Shown here: positions 7,713 through 16,319 of the stretch, one piece after another
How the letters are laid out: every line of letters starts with the position of its first letter
Numbering within the stretch: the first letter of the stretch is position 1
Source: JAGVYF01 sp041650315
GTDB lineage: Archaea > Nanobdellota > Nanobdellia > Woesearchaeales > JAGVYF01
Length of the DNA stretch: 64,000 nt
Assembly: GCA_041650315.1 (NCBI GenBank)
Contig: JBAZLJ010000002.1
Span: forward strand, 62,001 to 126,000
Direction of reading: 5' to 3'
Notes under the pieces: model-generated
What the model saw: only the letters and a program-made list of their open reading frames with translations
The model's database searches: none
What the model was told of the DNA's origin: nothing
Translations under genes and position numbers: made by a program

Positions 7713-9950
7713 TTAAACAGCAATTCCGCTGAGTATAGAAGAAGCAATAAAGTTGAACACTAGAATGACAGTGAATGCTAGACCTACATACAATATAGTA
7801 CCACGAATGAGATTCAAGCCGAGATTGTAACGTTCTGCCAATGGGTCTGCACCATTCTCTATGGAGTTGACAATGACAGTGAGTATGTATATGATCTGAA
7901 CAACATACAATCCAACGATGATCTGGAAATAATAAGTCGGCATGCCTTCGCCAAGCATATTCGTCAAAGAACCTATCCCACCAAGACCTTCTGCGCCACC
8001 TGAACCGCCTGCGCCTTTAGATACAGTATTCATCAATACAGTGAGCTTGCCCAGAATTGTGGTGACCATAGAAGTTATGCCTATGACTATGCCGGCAATG
8101 ACCGGCGCCATGAATTTAATCTGCGAATTCATTGAAGAAACTATTTCCGCCATCAGGTCTTTCAATCTTTCATCAACCTTGTGGATCTCTTTCAGATATT
8201 CTGAAATATTTATCAAAGTCTGAGCTGCAATCTTAGGGCCTTTCTTTGTCGCCTGAGTAAGTACTTTCATGGATGATCTGATTATGCTCGAAGGGAACTG
8301 GGCCAATGCGCCTCTCTTAGGATCGAATATCGCTTGCTCAACGCTCATACCCATCCTAGTAACATTGTCCGAAACTATTGACATGAATTTGCCTGAAAGA
8401 GTATCACGCATAGATTGAGCCACTTTACCGAAAGCTATCTCTGTAGGCAATCCGTCACCTAACCTGTTTCCTAGCTGGAACAATGCAGAAGCGAATTCTT
8501 TCTCGAGCGCTTTGCTCTTCTCTCTTATCTCAATGACATTCTGCGATCTGAATTTGTAATATAGACCAATTCCTATACCGAATGCAAGGACCATGCCCAG
8601 ACTCAATATGCCTGCGCCAATACCATATGGCCCGAATGAAAGTCCTACTAATGGACCAGTTGTCGCTGAACTTACCCTGTATTCCAATAAGCAGAATGTT
8701 GAACCGCAAGGGCTTGTCGTATCTTCGCCCATGAAACCTATATCTGGGAAACCAAATAGATGGAATATCAATGGACTCAGACCAACCATAAACAGGCCAA
8801 TGCCGATTATCATTGAAAGATATAATGGATTTATTGCTATTTCGATACTGCCTAACCTCAGCAGAATATTGGTGTATTTTTTGAGTTCCGGATTGGTCTC
8901 AGATATATCCATGTCTCCGTAACCAGTCGGTCTTGAAGCGAGTATTGATTTGCCGAGATAATAAACACCGACAGGAAGCGCGAAATTGTATAATGCCGCA
9001 ATATACATAGCGAGAGTGGTAGGGCCGGTGGTGCCGGAAGTCATGAAGCTGACGATGAGCGGCAGGATGACAAGCCCGAGAATAGGTAGAATCACGCCGA
9101 GCATGTGGAGCATCGTGATAGGCGACTGGAGGCTATGCGCGAAATGAAGCATTTTTTCGTAAGTCCCTTCGAGGATAACTTCCAGTGATTTATCCAGAAG
9201 AGCTAATCTTCTCTGCTCAGTGGTCTCATACAACGAACCTTCGATAAGATGCATGCTCTCTATGAATTCCATGTTCCATTTGCGCCATGATTCGAGATAT
9301 GCGTCAAGCGATTCTTTCAGTGAAGGGTATTTGCCAGTCTCGACATTCCATAGCATTCTCTTGAAATCCAATGACAACGGCTTGCTAAGATAATCTGATG
9401 CGAATTTTATAGCACCTTCAAGATTCGAGGTATGCCTCATATAAGTAACGACATAGAAAACTGAAATTACCATTTGGTTGCTTGCCTTGATACGCCAATC
9501 ATTAGCTATATAGTTCGGAAGCTGAGTGAGTATGTACATTAATATCAGTCCGAACAAAATGAAGAATGCTGTGAAAAACAAACTAGGAGTTGGAAGGAAA
9601 AGTAATGTGAATAGGTAACCGAAAATCGAGCCCAGTAGCATCAGCGCAACTGGTCCGACTACTGCGAAACTCATCACGCCTGTAGGTGTTATGTTGAGAT
9701 GCGCAACCTCAATGCTGTCCTGTATCTTAGCGAGATCTTCTTTGCTAGGCGGAGCTATCCTAATAACTGTTTCTGAGAAGTTGCAAGCTTTCTCATAGAA
9801 TGTAAGACTCTTTGGCATGAGCTCAGACTTAAACTGCAGATATTCTGTGGATTCCAGACCTTGATCAATCCCTGTACCTGGTCCAATCTCAGAGCTAATC
9901 CTTTGCTGATATTTCCTCATCAGCTCCTTCATCTGCTCAGAGCTAGCCAT
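7713..9950 (-). CDS. Type IV pilus/Tad-like platform protein (TadC/GspF family)
   Basis: A 745-residue polytopic membrane protein of the archaeal T2SSF (TadC/FlaJ-like) family, the inner-membrane platform on which the assembly ATPase acts. Two related halves are visible: hydrophobic pairs at about 93-145, cytoplasmic helical domains, hydrophobic blocks at about 280-340 and 370-460, a second cytoplasmic domain with ASALFQLGNRLGDGLPTEIA and later PKIAAQTLINISEYLKEIH, and membrane helices in the last 130 residues. It lies downstream of the secretion ATPase and a flavodoxin gene on the minus strand, consistent with one secretion/pilus locus. The substrate pilin is not visible nearby. Confidence 0.82.
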   Translation of the reverse strand: MASSEQMKELMRKYQQRISSEIGPGTGIDQGLESTEYLQFKSELMPKSLTFYEKACNFSETVIRIAPPSKEDLAKIQDSIEVAHLNITPTGVMSFAVVGPVALMLLGSIFGYLFTLLFLPTPSLFFTAFFILFGLILMYILTQLPNYIANDWRIKASNQMVISVFYVVTYMRHTSNLEGAIKFASDYLSKPLSLDFKRMLWNVETGKYPSLKESLDAYLESWRKWNMEFIESMHLIEGSLYETTEQRRLALLDKSLEVILEGTYEKMLHFAHSLQSPITMLHMLGVILPILGLVILPLIVSFMTSGTTGPTTLAMYIAALYNFALPVGVYYLGKSILASRPTGYGDMDISETNPELKKYTNILLRLGSIEIAINPLYLSMIIGIGLFMVGLSPLIFHLFGFPDIGFMGEDTTSPCGSTFCLLEYRVSSATTGPLVGLSFGPYGIGAGILSLGMVLAFGIGIGLYYKFRSQNVIEIREKSKALEKEFASALFQLGNRLGDGLPTEIAFGKVAQSMRDTLSGKFMSIVSDNVTRMGMSVEQAIFDPKRGALAQFPSSIIRSSMKVLTQATKKGPKIAAQTLINISEYLKEIHKVDERLKDLMAEIVSSMNSQIKFMAPVIAGIVIGITSMVTTILGKLTVLMNTVSKGAGGSGGAEGLGGIGSLTNMLGEGMPTYYFQIIVGLYVVQIIYILTVIVNSIENGADPLAERYNLGLNLIRGTILYVGLAFTVILVFNFIASSILSGIAV

Positions 9951-10054
9951 CTATTTCCTCTTTTTTGCGTTTTATGTATTATAGATATATCTATCTATAT
10001 AGAATATCATATATTTTATTTATATAAAGGTTTGGGTAAAGTTTGACTAGATGA

Positions 10055-10516
10055 TTATTTCAAGCGTTTGACGAAATCAGCTACTTTCTTGTGATAATCT
10101 CCCTTCATATCCTTCGCATTCAATGTCAATGTCGCTAATGGTCTTCTGCCTATCAACTCAGCCATACCTTTGAAAGCTTTCTTATCTCCAGAACCGCCCA
10201 TTGTACAAAAGAATGCAACATTCTTGAACGTACCTTTATTACCAATGATATATGTCCTTATCGCAGGGCTCATGCCTGCCCAGATTGGTGTTCCGATTAC
10301 TACAAGGCCATATTTCTGAGGCAGTTTTTTGTCTACCTTAATTGGTGTGAGTCTCTTGAGAACTGCGTCGCGTCCGCCTAGAATATAACCGATAATTCCT
10401 TTCCTGTTCCTTAAATCGTGAACTTCTTGGATATCTGCTTTCATATCTTTAGCAATAATCCCTGCGACCTTCTTAGTAATCCCTGTTCTAGAATAGTATA
10501 CAACTAAAGTCTTCAT
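10055..10516 (-). CDS. Flavodoxin-family protein
   Basis: A 153-residue flavodoxin-like protein: the first strand and FMN phosphate loop KTLVVYYSRTGITKKVA are at residues 2-18, and VVIGTPIWAGMSPAIRTYI (about 85-103) supplies the second flavin loop. It probably carries FMN and acts as a small electron carrier or quinone reductase. I prefer the ATG at 10516 because GGGGAG lies about 10 bases upstream; a GTG at 10525 overlapping the upstream stop as GTGA is the alternative. Its placement directly behind the secretion ATPase gene, within 100 bases of the platform gene, is probably only co-transcription. Confidence 0.8.
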   Translation of the reverse strand: MKTLVVYYSRTGITKKVAGIIAKDMKADIQEVHDLRNRKGIIGYILGGRDAVLKRLTPIKVDKKLPQKYGLVVIGTPIWAGMSPAIRTYIIGNKGTFKNVAFFCTMGGSGDKKAFKGMAELIGRRPLATLTLNAKDMKGDYHKKVADFVKRLK

Positions 10517-10521
10517 ATTAA

Positions 10522-12810
10522 TCACTTCTCCCCTCTTTTCTTCATTTCACGCTTGAGCCAGTCAAACCATTGGAAATAAATGCGTTCAGTATCAATTATG
10601 CCTGTTTCTTCCTGGACCTCTGCCATGATATTGTGGAACATGTCGTTTGATTCTATAACGAAATGCGCTTCAAGCATCTTAGGATCCTTTAATTTCTCAG
10701 CGAATTCAACCAGAGTCTGCTTGATCTTCGCCCTTAGCATGATATTGTCCCAAACAGCGTCCCAATTCCCAGCCATGCCTTTGATATTGCCTGCGACTGC
10801 TTTCAGTATCTCGGAATCGCCATTGATCAAATCTTGAGTTGGTTGAAGTTGGTCAGTCTCGACATCGTATTTCATCAAATCGACGAAACCGCCTTCGAGC
10901 ATAGGATCGTTTTCCCAATACTTCCTTACTTCTGTTATTTGCGTTACACGTCTGACACGTTTTGTGCCAGATGCAGTCTTGATCGGATTGCAGACAACAA
11001 TCAAATCAGTCGCTTTGAATGAAGTTTTTGGAACGCCAATGTCATTGACAACTCTGTCGAAAACGCCGTAAGGAGATTCTGCGTGGATCGTGCCTGCGAC
11101 AACATTAGCTGCAGCGCCGACCCTCATAGCTTCGTATAATGAAATCGCTTCCTGGCTCCTGACTTCGCCGATGAACAATGCGGAATCGCCAAGCCTTAAT
11201 GTAGACCTTATGCCGTCTGTCGCAGAGACTTCTGAACCGCCTTCTTTCGCCAACGCACCTGCGACTTTCATCTGCTGAAGGTTGTAGCCTTCGGCAATCA
11301 ATTGTTTGCCGGGCAATTCTAATGTATCTTCTATTGTGATTATCCTGTAACGTCGCATTATCTCTACTAACAATGAGCCAAGGAATGAAGTCTTACCTGA
11401 TGACCTTGTTCCGCATACGAGCATTGTCCTTGTTCCGTCCACAAGGAAGCTCAATAACCCTGCAGCCAGCGGATTTATCATCTTCGCTTTCATGAAAAGC
11501 GGTAATGTCCATGGCTCGTCCCTATGACGCCTGAATGAGAAAGCCATTCCTGTAGGATCCAAAGGTCTTGTTATAACTGAAACCCTGGCTGAAGCGACTG
11601 GAAGATTTATCTCGGTATCCAATATAGAATTTGCCTCATCCAATGGCCTTCCAGACATCATCCTGAGCTTAGTCGCCCATGACTCGGATTCTGTGGTTGT
11701 CGGATAGATGTTGGTATAGCAATCACCGAAGTCTTGATGCACAATAAAAATAGGGGTCTTGCCCATCGGGCTGTTGACTGAAATGTCTTGGACTTTATCA
11801 TCAGCCAGAAGCACTTCTATCAGACCGAAACCGACTGTGTATCTCACTAAGATTTCCACAATCTCAGTTATGTCTTGCTGACTAAAGCCGTAGTTTCTTG
11901 AGTTAGACAATTCTTCGACTAAATCTTTGCCTACTTTATGGAATACCTCACGCATACGTTCTGGATTGACGAATTCTTCTTTCGCCGGTTTATGCTCAGC
12001 CATGATGTTCCTGGCTAAGTCTAAGATCTCATACTTTTCTTCTGATAATTTGAATTCAGGCGGGAATATGTGATAAAGATTCTTGACAGAATCAGGGAAT
12101 TTGAAAATAGTTATCTCGTTTTCTCCGACTGCATATCCGTCAACTTCCTCACCATTAGGAGGATAGGCTGCCAGCAATTTCGTGTACATGAAATCAGGTT
12201 TTGTAGTCGCTGAAAATAGCTGTTTGTAGATGTTCCTGTCGCCAGGCACTGCGCCGGCAAGATACGGCTTGAGCGCTTGTATCAATTTTGTGGATTCTAA
12301 TGCGTCAGCAATATAATCAACGAGCCTCAAGAATCTTGAAAGGAAGTCTTGCAGTTTAGGGTCAGGTATGGCTGAGATTTTTGAACGTTCTGATCTAGAC
12401 AATCTTCTCAGCTCTATATATGCACCAGCGGGATCAGACTTGAACATGCGGTAGAATACTTGTTCGAATTTCGCAAACGGCTGCGACAACGCTTTGCCTA
12501 GTATAGGGTCAGTGACCATCGTATGGAACAACTGGAGATAACGTTCCTTGACTATCTTCTTGTAAAGCTCTGCTACTTCTACCAATAATTGAGTCTGAGA
12601 ATAATCGTATTCATAATCACGGTTCTGGACAAAAATAATCTTAGAAACCGAGCCGGTCTCGATGAGTCTATCAATGGCGCCTGACATGCAGTTAGGGTCA
12701 TCTTCAAGCGAAGGAACGTTTATATTAGAACCATAATCTATCCTAAGTACTGATTCCTCACCCTCTTTCAACACTTCGTAACCTGGAGCTTTTTCCTCTT
12801 CGTCCGGCAT
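10522..12810 (-). CDS. Type II/IV secretion ATPase (TadA/FlaI-like)
   Basis: A 762-residue ATPase of the GspE/TadA/FlaI family. The Walker A loop CGTRSSGKTSFLG is at about 463-475, followed by an Asp box with TIEDTLELPG, a Walker B-type GEVRSQEA, and the His box GTIHAESPYGVFDRVVNDIG. The first 250 residues form an N-terminal domain typical of archaeal family members. It powers pilus or secretion assembly with the platform protein encoded at 7713-9950. The ATG at 12810 sits about 31 bases from a perfect palindrome CTTAAATATTTAAG that supplies a TATA-like box. A second ATPase of the same family starts at 63168. Confidence 0.9.
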   Translation of the reverse strand: MPDEEEKAPGYEVLKEGEESVLRIDYGSNINVPSLEDDPNCMSGAIDRLIETGSVSKIIFVQNRDYEYDYSQTQLLVEVAELYKKIVKERYLQLFHTMVTDPILGKALSQPFAKFEQVFYRMFKSDPAGAYIELRRLSRSERSKISAIPDPKLQDFLSRFLRLVDYIADALESTKLIQALKPYLAGAVPGDRNIYKQLFSATTKPDFMYTKLLAAYPPNGEEVDGYAVGENEITIFKFPDSVKNLYHIFPPEFKLSEEKYEILDLARNIMAEHKPAKEEFVNPERMREVFHKVGKDLVEELSNSRNYGFSQQDITEIVEILVRYTVGFGLIEVLLADDKVQDISVNSPMGKTPIFIVHQDFGDCYTNIYPTTTESESWATKLRMMSGRPLDEANSILDTEINLPVASARVSVITRPLDPTGMAFSFRRHRDEPWTLPLFMKAKMINPLAAGLLSFLVDGTRTMLVCGTRSSGKTSFLGSLLVEIMRRYRIITIEDTLELPGKQLIAEGYNLQQMKVAGALAKEGGSEVSATDGIRSTLRLGDSALFIGEVRSQEAISLYEAMRVGAAANVVAGTIHAESPYGVFDRVVNDIGVPKTSFKATDLIVVCNPIKTASGTKRVRRVTQITEVRKYWENDPMLEGGFVDLMKYDVETDQLQPTQDLINGDSEILKAVAGNIKGMAGNWDAVWDNIMLRAKIKQTLVEFAEKLKDPKMLEAHFVIESNDMFHNIMAEVQEETGIIDTERIYFQWFDWLKREMKKRGEK

Positions 12811-12834
12811 CTAACACCTACCTTAAAGCAAAAA

Positions 12835-12848
12835 CTTAAATATTTAAG
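12835..12848. promoter_or_regulatory. Palindromic TATA region between divergent secretion genes
   Basis: CTTAAATATTTAAG is a 14-base perfect palindrome centred 31 bases before the ATPase start at 12810, giving a TATA-like element readable in both directions. The divergent gene at 12895 has its own TATATATATAAA run at about 12869-12880. Confidence 0.5.
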
Positions 12849-12894
12849 ATATCAATATACATTATATCTATATATATAAAATTTTGGATGTCAC

Positions 12895-13425
12895 ATGGCG
12901 GATATACTGGATAACCTGAAGAAAGCTATGCAACCTGCGAATGCTAGCGCGAATAATGCTGTTCCTGAAACTCCTAAGGAAGAAGCGGCAAGCAAAGAAC
13001 AAATTTCTGAATTCATTGAAAAGCTGAACAATCTTACTCGTGCAATCAGAACAATTGAAGAAAGGTATAACAACCTCAGAAGAAAGTCTCAGTTGACAGA
13101 CCATAATATACTTGTTCAGCATCAAAGGCTCAATAAGGAACTTAGGCTGAACGATTCTGATCTCATTGATATCAAGAGAGGATTGCAGAAGATAAACGAT
13201 AAACTGAATATGCTCGAGAAAGAGCTGGATGTCTGCGCGAAGAAGAATGAACTTGACGTACTTGCCAAATATATCGGATATTGGAGGCCGATGGAATTTG
13301 TCACGCGCGGAGAGGCTGAAAAGATAATAAACGCAGCAATTCTAGAGAAAGGGCCTAGAAAAGAAGAGCCTGAAAAGAAGCCTCTTGTAAATAGGTTGAA
13401 TAACGGCGAAAGAAGCGTATACTAA
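12895..13425 (+). CDS. Coiled-coil protein of the secretion/pilus locus
   Basis: A 176-residue charged protein with no membrane segment. Residues about 35-130 are heptad-rich (EQISEFIEKLNNLTRAIRTI through KINDKLNMLEKELDV), predicted as a long coiled coil, followed by a short C-terminal domain with YWRPMEFVTRGEAEKII and a basic tail. It is divergent from the secretion ATPase and followed by another coiled-coil gene at 13629. In archaella, FlaC/D/E-type coiled-coil proteins link the motor to sensing; a similar accessory role is a guess from position, with no sequence identity to claim. Confidence 0.6.
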   Translation: MADILDNLKKAMQPANASANNAVPETPKEEAASKEQISEFIEKLNNLTRAIRTIEERYNNLRRKSQLTDHNILVQHQRLNKELRLNDSDLIDIKRGLQKINDKLNMLEKELDVCAKKNELDVLAKYIGYWRPMEFVTRGEAEKIINAAILEKGPRKEEPEKKPLVNRLNNGERSVY

Positions 13426-13440
13426 TTTGTCGCCGGTTTG

Positions 13441-13561
13441 TTTTGCCGTTAGTTCGCATGCGCTTCTGATAGGTGATTGCTGGCCTTCCCTTGTAAAGGG
13501 TCCAACATCCCTTGCCGCATAAGTCCATTGAACTACATGATGCTCACAAAGGACGGCAAAA
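13441..13561. ncRNA. Structured RNA element, family 1 copy A
   Basis: A 121-base intergenic element between two plus-strand genes. Outer helix P1 is TTTTGCCGT (13441-13449) with ACGGCAAAA (13553-13561). After GTTC comes P2, GCAT with ATGC; then a conserved GCGCTTCT; then an apical helix TGCTGG/CCAACA over a CCCTT...AAGGG hairpin; and on the return CATGAT, P2', TCACAAAG, P1'. The same order is found at 21993-22108 and 61023-61147 with different P1 and P2 sequences but kept pairing. TATA-like boxes lie at a suitable distance on both sides, so the transcribed strand is undecided. No open reading frame. Confidence 0.7.
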
Positions 13562-13628
13562 TAGTAATAACAAAACAAAAAGTTTATATACGTTTTAAAG
13601 TATAATAATCACAGAGGTATAGATAATA

Positions 13629-14186
13629 ATGGATGAAAACCTAGTCGATCTCATTCTACAGATGAAAAATAGTAGCTATACTAACGACCAAATCATACAG
13701 CAGCTACAGAATCAAGGCTATAATAGTCAAGACATATATGATGCTATGACTACCGCTGATATGAGAACTGGTCAGCCTATCATGGAAGAAGGACAGATGT
13801 TCCAAGGCACTCAAAGTTATGATATCGCACAAGCGCCTGTAGAAAATCTTCAGATGTCATCTGTCCGTGATGAGATTGAAGCGACAGCTGAATCCATAAT
13901 CGAAGAGAAGTGGGCAGAATTCGAAGATTCTGTCAAACGTATACTTGACTGGAAAGCTGAAGTAGAAACTAAAATAGAAAGCTTCACTAAAGAATTAGAT
14001 GATCTTAAACTTGACATATCAAACCTGCAGAAGGGCATATTCGGTAAAATGAACGAATATGATAAAAGCATAATGAATGTCGGCACTGATATAAAATCAA
14101 TGGAAAAAGTATTCAAAGAAATATTGCCTGCATTCACAGAGAATGTGCAAGAGTTAGGAAGATTAACCGGCAAAACGAAGAAATAG
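13629..14186 (+). CDS. Coiled-coil protein with UBA-like N-terminus
   Basis: A 185-residue protein. Residues 1-40 (LVDLILQMKNSSYTNDQIIQ and the following IYDAMTTA) look like a small three-helix UBA/CUE-like bundle; about 75-185 is a long coiled coil (EATAESIIEEKWAEFEDSVK through KELDDLKLDISNLQKGIFG). No membrane segment. It follows the 12895 coiled-coil gene and the family 1 RNA element, and faces the three membrane-protein genes at 14236-16060, so it probably belongs to the same secretion/pilus locus. A TATA box (TTTATATA, about 13583-13590) and AGAGGT before the ATG support the start. Confidence 0.6.
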   Translation: MDENLVDLILQMKNSSYTNDQIIQQLQNQGYNSQDIYDAMTTADMRTGQPIMEEGQMFQGTQSYDIAQAPVENLQMSSVRDEIEATAESIIEEKWAEFEDSVKRILDWKAEVETKIESFTKELDDLKLDISNLQKGIFGKMNEYDKSIMNVGTDIKSMEKVFKEILPAFTENVQELGRLTGKTKK

Positions 14187-14235
14187 ATTTTTCTAAATAT
14201 TTTTAATTTTAAACTAAAAAATAGAAATAATAATC

Positions 14236-14850
14236 TTATTTCTTAGGCAGTATAACATCGCCAGCAAGAAGCTTTATCGTGAATGCCGCGATTATCAGCA
14301 CCAGAAGCATGCCGAGCACCTTTGGATGGAATATTGTCGCTGCGAAATTGACTTCTCCGCTTGCTGTAGCAACTCCATATTCATCAGTGTAATTTGCCGC
14401 TGTCGATGGTGTTATTATCGGCAGGACTGTGCCGGATGAACCGACATAGACTGAAGAGCCGCCGAAAAATACTTTACCGATAGCTCCTGCTAAGATAATT
14501 ATCGAAATGACAAGGATCCAATAGGTAAGGAAACGCGCATCATCAGATGTCTCGAATGCTCTTGTGATTGCTCCTTCAGATACTCCGAAGAATTTCAGGA
14601 ATATCAAGAAAAACATTGCGAATATCAACATCATCGCGAACCATGGCGACATATATTGGATGACTGCTGTCGCTTGAGGTGAAAGCACAGTTAATAGCGC
14701 TACTACCAACGCGATTATTGAATGAAGACTCTGATTCTTGCCAAGCACTTCACGCCATTGCAATGCGCTGTATGTCACAGCCCAGACTAATATGAATGGA
14801 AAAAGTACCTGGACGTATTTCAGTATCCCGATATCTAGGAAGGTTGCCAT
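14236..14850 (-). CDS. Integral membrane protein, tandem paralogue 3
   Basis: A 204-residue membrane protein with about five hydrophobic segments (roughly 12-32, 42-66, 70-92, 110-130, 178-198) and an outside loop of about 50 residues rich in Gly, Ser and Thr between the last two. It is the last of three tandem genes of about 200 codons on the minus strand with the same layout and a related start (short helix, then LFPFILVWAVTYSAL here). The gap to the next gene is 6 bases. No family name is recognised; it probably forms a membrane complex with its two paralogues for the Tad-like locus. Confidence 0.6.
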   Translation of the reverse strand: MATFLDIGILKYVQVLFPFILVWAVTYSALQWREVLGKNQSLHSIIALVVALLTVLSPQATAVIQYMSPWFAMMLIFAMFFLIFLKFFGVSEGAITRAFETSDDARFLTYWILVISIIILAGAIGKVFFGGSSVYVGSSGTVLPIITPSTAANYTDEYGVATASGEVNFAATIFHPKVLGMLLVLIIAAFTIKLLAGDVILPKK

Positions 14851-14856
14851 TTTTCT

Positions 14857-15462
14857 TTATTTCTTAGTCGTTGGTGGTTCCATCTTCTTGAAAAAATTGC
14901 TCATCAATTCTGGGAACCATTTATGGAATGGTTTATCATCCCCTTTATCTTCACTTGTGATGAACATAATCATTAGGACGAATATCGCTACCATGACAAT
15001 CAATGCCTGCGTATCCTGATTCAGCCAGTAGAACATTGACGTATTGAACCAGCCTGCTGATGAACCGAAGATGTATCCTACGATTAGTAGACATGTGATC
15101 GCAAGCATTCCGCCATAGGCAGTATTTGCATATTCTGTGAATTGTATTCCGAAGATTGATAATAGTATGAGCATGCTAAACACAACTATCAATGCCAATC
15201 CTATGTAGGGCATTGAATTATTGATTATATCAACAACATCTGCATTGAATCCATAATAGCTATAGTTTCCGCCTGTCACGTGCGGGAATATGACTGCCAA
15301 TGAGATAGCTAAAGATAGAGTCATAGCAATAGATTTCTTGTTGAACATTGGTATGTTTCTTATTACAACATAAGAAACTGTGAATATTAAAAGGAAAGGA
15401 AGTACTACATCTTGAACACCGAGAGTGTCCAATGCCCTGATTGCGTTATCAAAAAAAGTCAT
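14857..15462 (-). CDS. Integral membrane protein, tandem paralogue 2
   Basis: A 201-residue membrane protein with about five hydrophobic segments. Its start GVQDVVLPFLLIFTVSYVV (14-32) closely parallels GVYDVILPFLLVFTIMFAI in the 15473 gene, showing gene duplication. The cytoplasmic segment between helices 1 and 2 contains NKKSIAMTLSLAISLAVIFP, again matching the position of KKNLNSIVAFVIAFFVIAS in the next paralogue. Middle gene of the three-gene run. Function unknown. Confidence 0.6.
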   Translation of the reverse strand: MTFFDNAIRALDTLGVQDVVLPFLLIFTVSYVVIRNIPMFNKKSIAMTLSLAISLAVIFPHVTGGNYSYYGFNADVVDIINNSMPYIGLALIVVFSMLILLSIFGIQFTEYANTAYGGMLAITCLLIVGYIFGSSAGWFNTSMFYWLNQDTQALIVMVAIFVLMIMFITSEDKGDDKPFHKWFPELMSNFFKKMEPPTTKK

Positions 15463-15472
15463 TTTGTATCAC

Positions 15473-16060
15473 CTATTCTTTCTTCGGAGCTTCCGGTGTT
15501 TTTGGAGTCGGCTCGTATGTTATCCCATACATGAATAATGCTATCATTCCTATCAATATGATGCTGCCCACCCATTCGCTGTCCCAATTATCTGACATGT
15601 AATCATAGAACCAATCAAGCATTGACTGATCCCCATAAGGTATTGCATGGAAGAAAATCAACAGGACGCCTAGGATGGTGAATATCGTGAAAAAGTACAT
15701 CGACCAAGATTTAGGATCGAATTTGAATTCTCCTGTGCCGTAAAATATGCCCAAGAGCATCAATGTGCTGACACCGACTAATGCTAGCACAACAACATTG
15801 CCCATTGCTTCATTGATTAATGAAACTAACTGAGCAGATGCTATTACGAAAAATGCTATGACGAATGCTACTATTGAATTAAGGTTCTTCTTAGTGAACT
15901 TTGTCTTGCCGTCAGATGCAGTATCTTCGCCTAAGACTCTGGTCTTTTCCAGTATGGCGAACATTATAGTGAAAACAAGCAAGAACGGAAGAATCACATC
16001 ATAAACTCCAATCTTATCTAAAAAGATTATGACGTTCCCTAGCACCGTCTCTTTTACCAT
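15473..16060 (-). CDS. Integral membrane protein, tandem paralogue 1
   Basis: A 195-residue membrane protein, first of three tandem paralogues. Hydrophobic segments lie at about 17-34, 58-78, 82-103, 115-136 and 162-182. The loop after the first segment carries charged residues (EKTRVLGEDTASDGKTKFTK). The ATG follows a TTTATAA box at about 16085-16092, so the three genes probably form one transcript starting here. The cluster lies between pilus/secretion coiled-coil genes and translin; a role in that secretion system is inferred from location only. Confidence 0.6.
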   Translation of the reverse strand: MVKETVLGNVIIFLDKIGVYDVILPFLLVFTIMFAILEKTRVLGEDTASDGKTKFTKKNLNSIVAFVIAFFVIASAQLVSLINEAMGNVVVLALVGVSTLMLLGIFYGTGEFKFDPKSWSMYFFTIFTILGVLLIFFHAIPYGDQSMLDWFYDYMSDNWDSEWVGSIILIGMIALFMYGITYEPTPKTPEAPKKE

Positions 16061-16164
16061 ATAGCTATTTTATAGGATATATTATTTATAAACCTTTGGT
16101 TTTTGATTTCTGAGTATATTATAACCCATATCGTAAGTATACTACATAGTTAATGTAGAATTTA

Positions 16165-16272
16165 GTCTGCAACGGATAAATTTTCTACTTTCCTTTGCTA
16201 TGATAGCCATTCCCGGGACTGGTTCCTTGGCTATTCTCTTCTTTTGCTACAAAATTTATAGTTGTTGCAGAC
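16165..16272. ncRNA. Structured RNA element, family 2 copy A
   Basis: A 108-base intergenic element forming one long interrupted hairpin: P1 GTCTGCAAC (16165-16173) with GTTGCAGAC (16264-16272); P2 ATAAATTTT (16176-16184) with AAAATTTAT (16251-16259); a pyrimidine-rich internal loop; P3 ATAGCCA (16203-16209) with TGGCTAT (16228-16234) closing an apical TTCCCGGGACTGGTTCCT. The copy at 60323-60430 keeps all three helices with compensatory changes in P1 and P2. It lies between divergent genes; the palindromic TTTATAAA at about 16288 could serve either the translin gene or the minus strand of this element. Confidence 0.7.
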
Positions 16273-16319
16273 CAATATGGTACAAACATTTATAAATTAA
16301 CTTCTACGAACTATATATT

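Noticed and set aside
16165..16272. Family 2 as a standard H/ACA guide RNA
   Set aside because: There is no ACA just after the closing helix on either strand and no convincing kink-turn, so the label was not applied.
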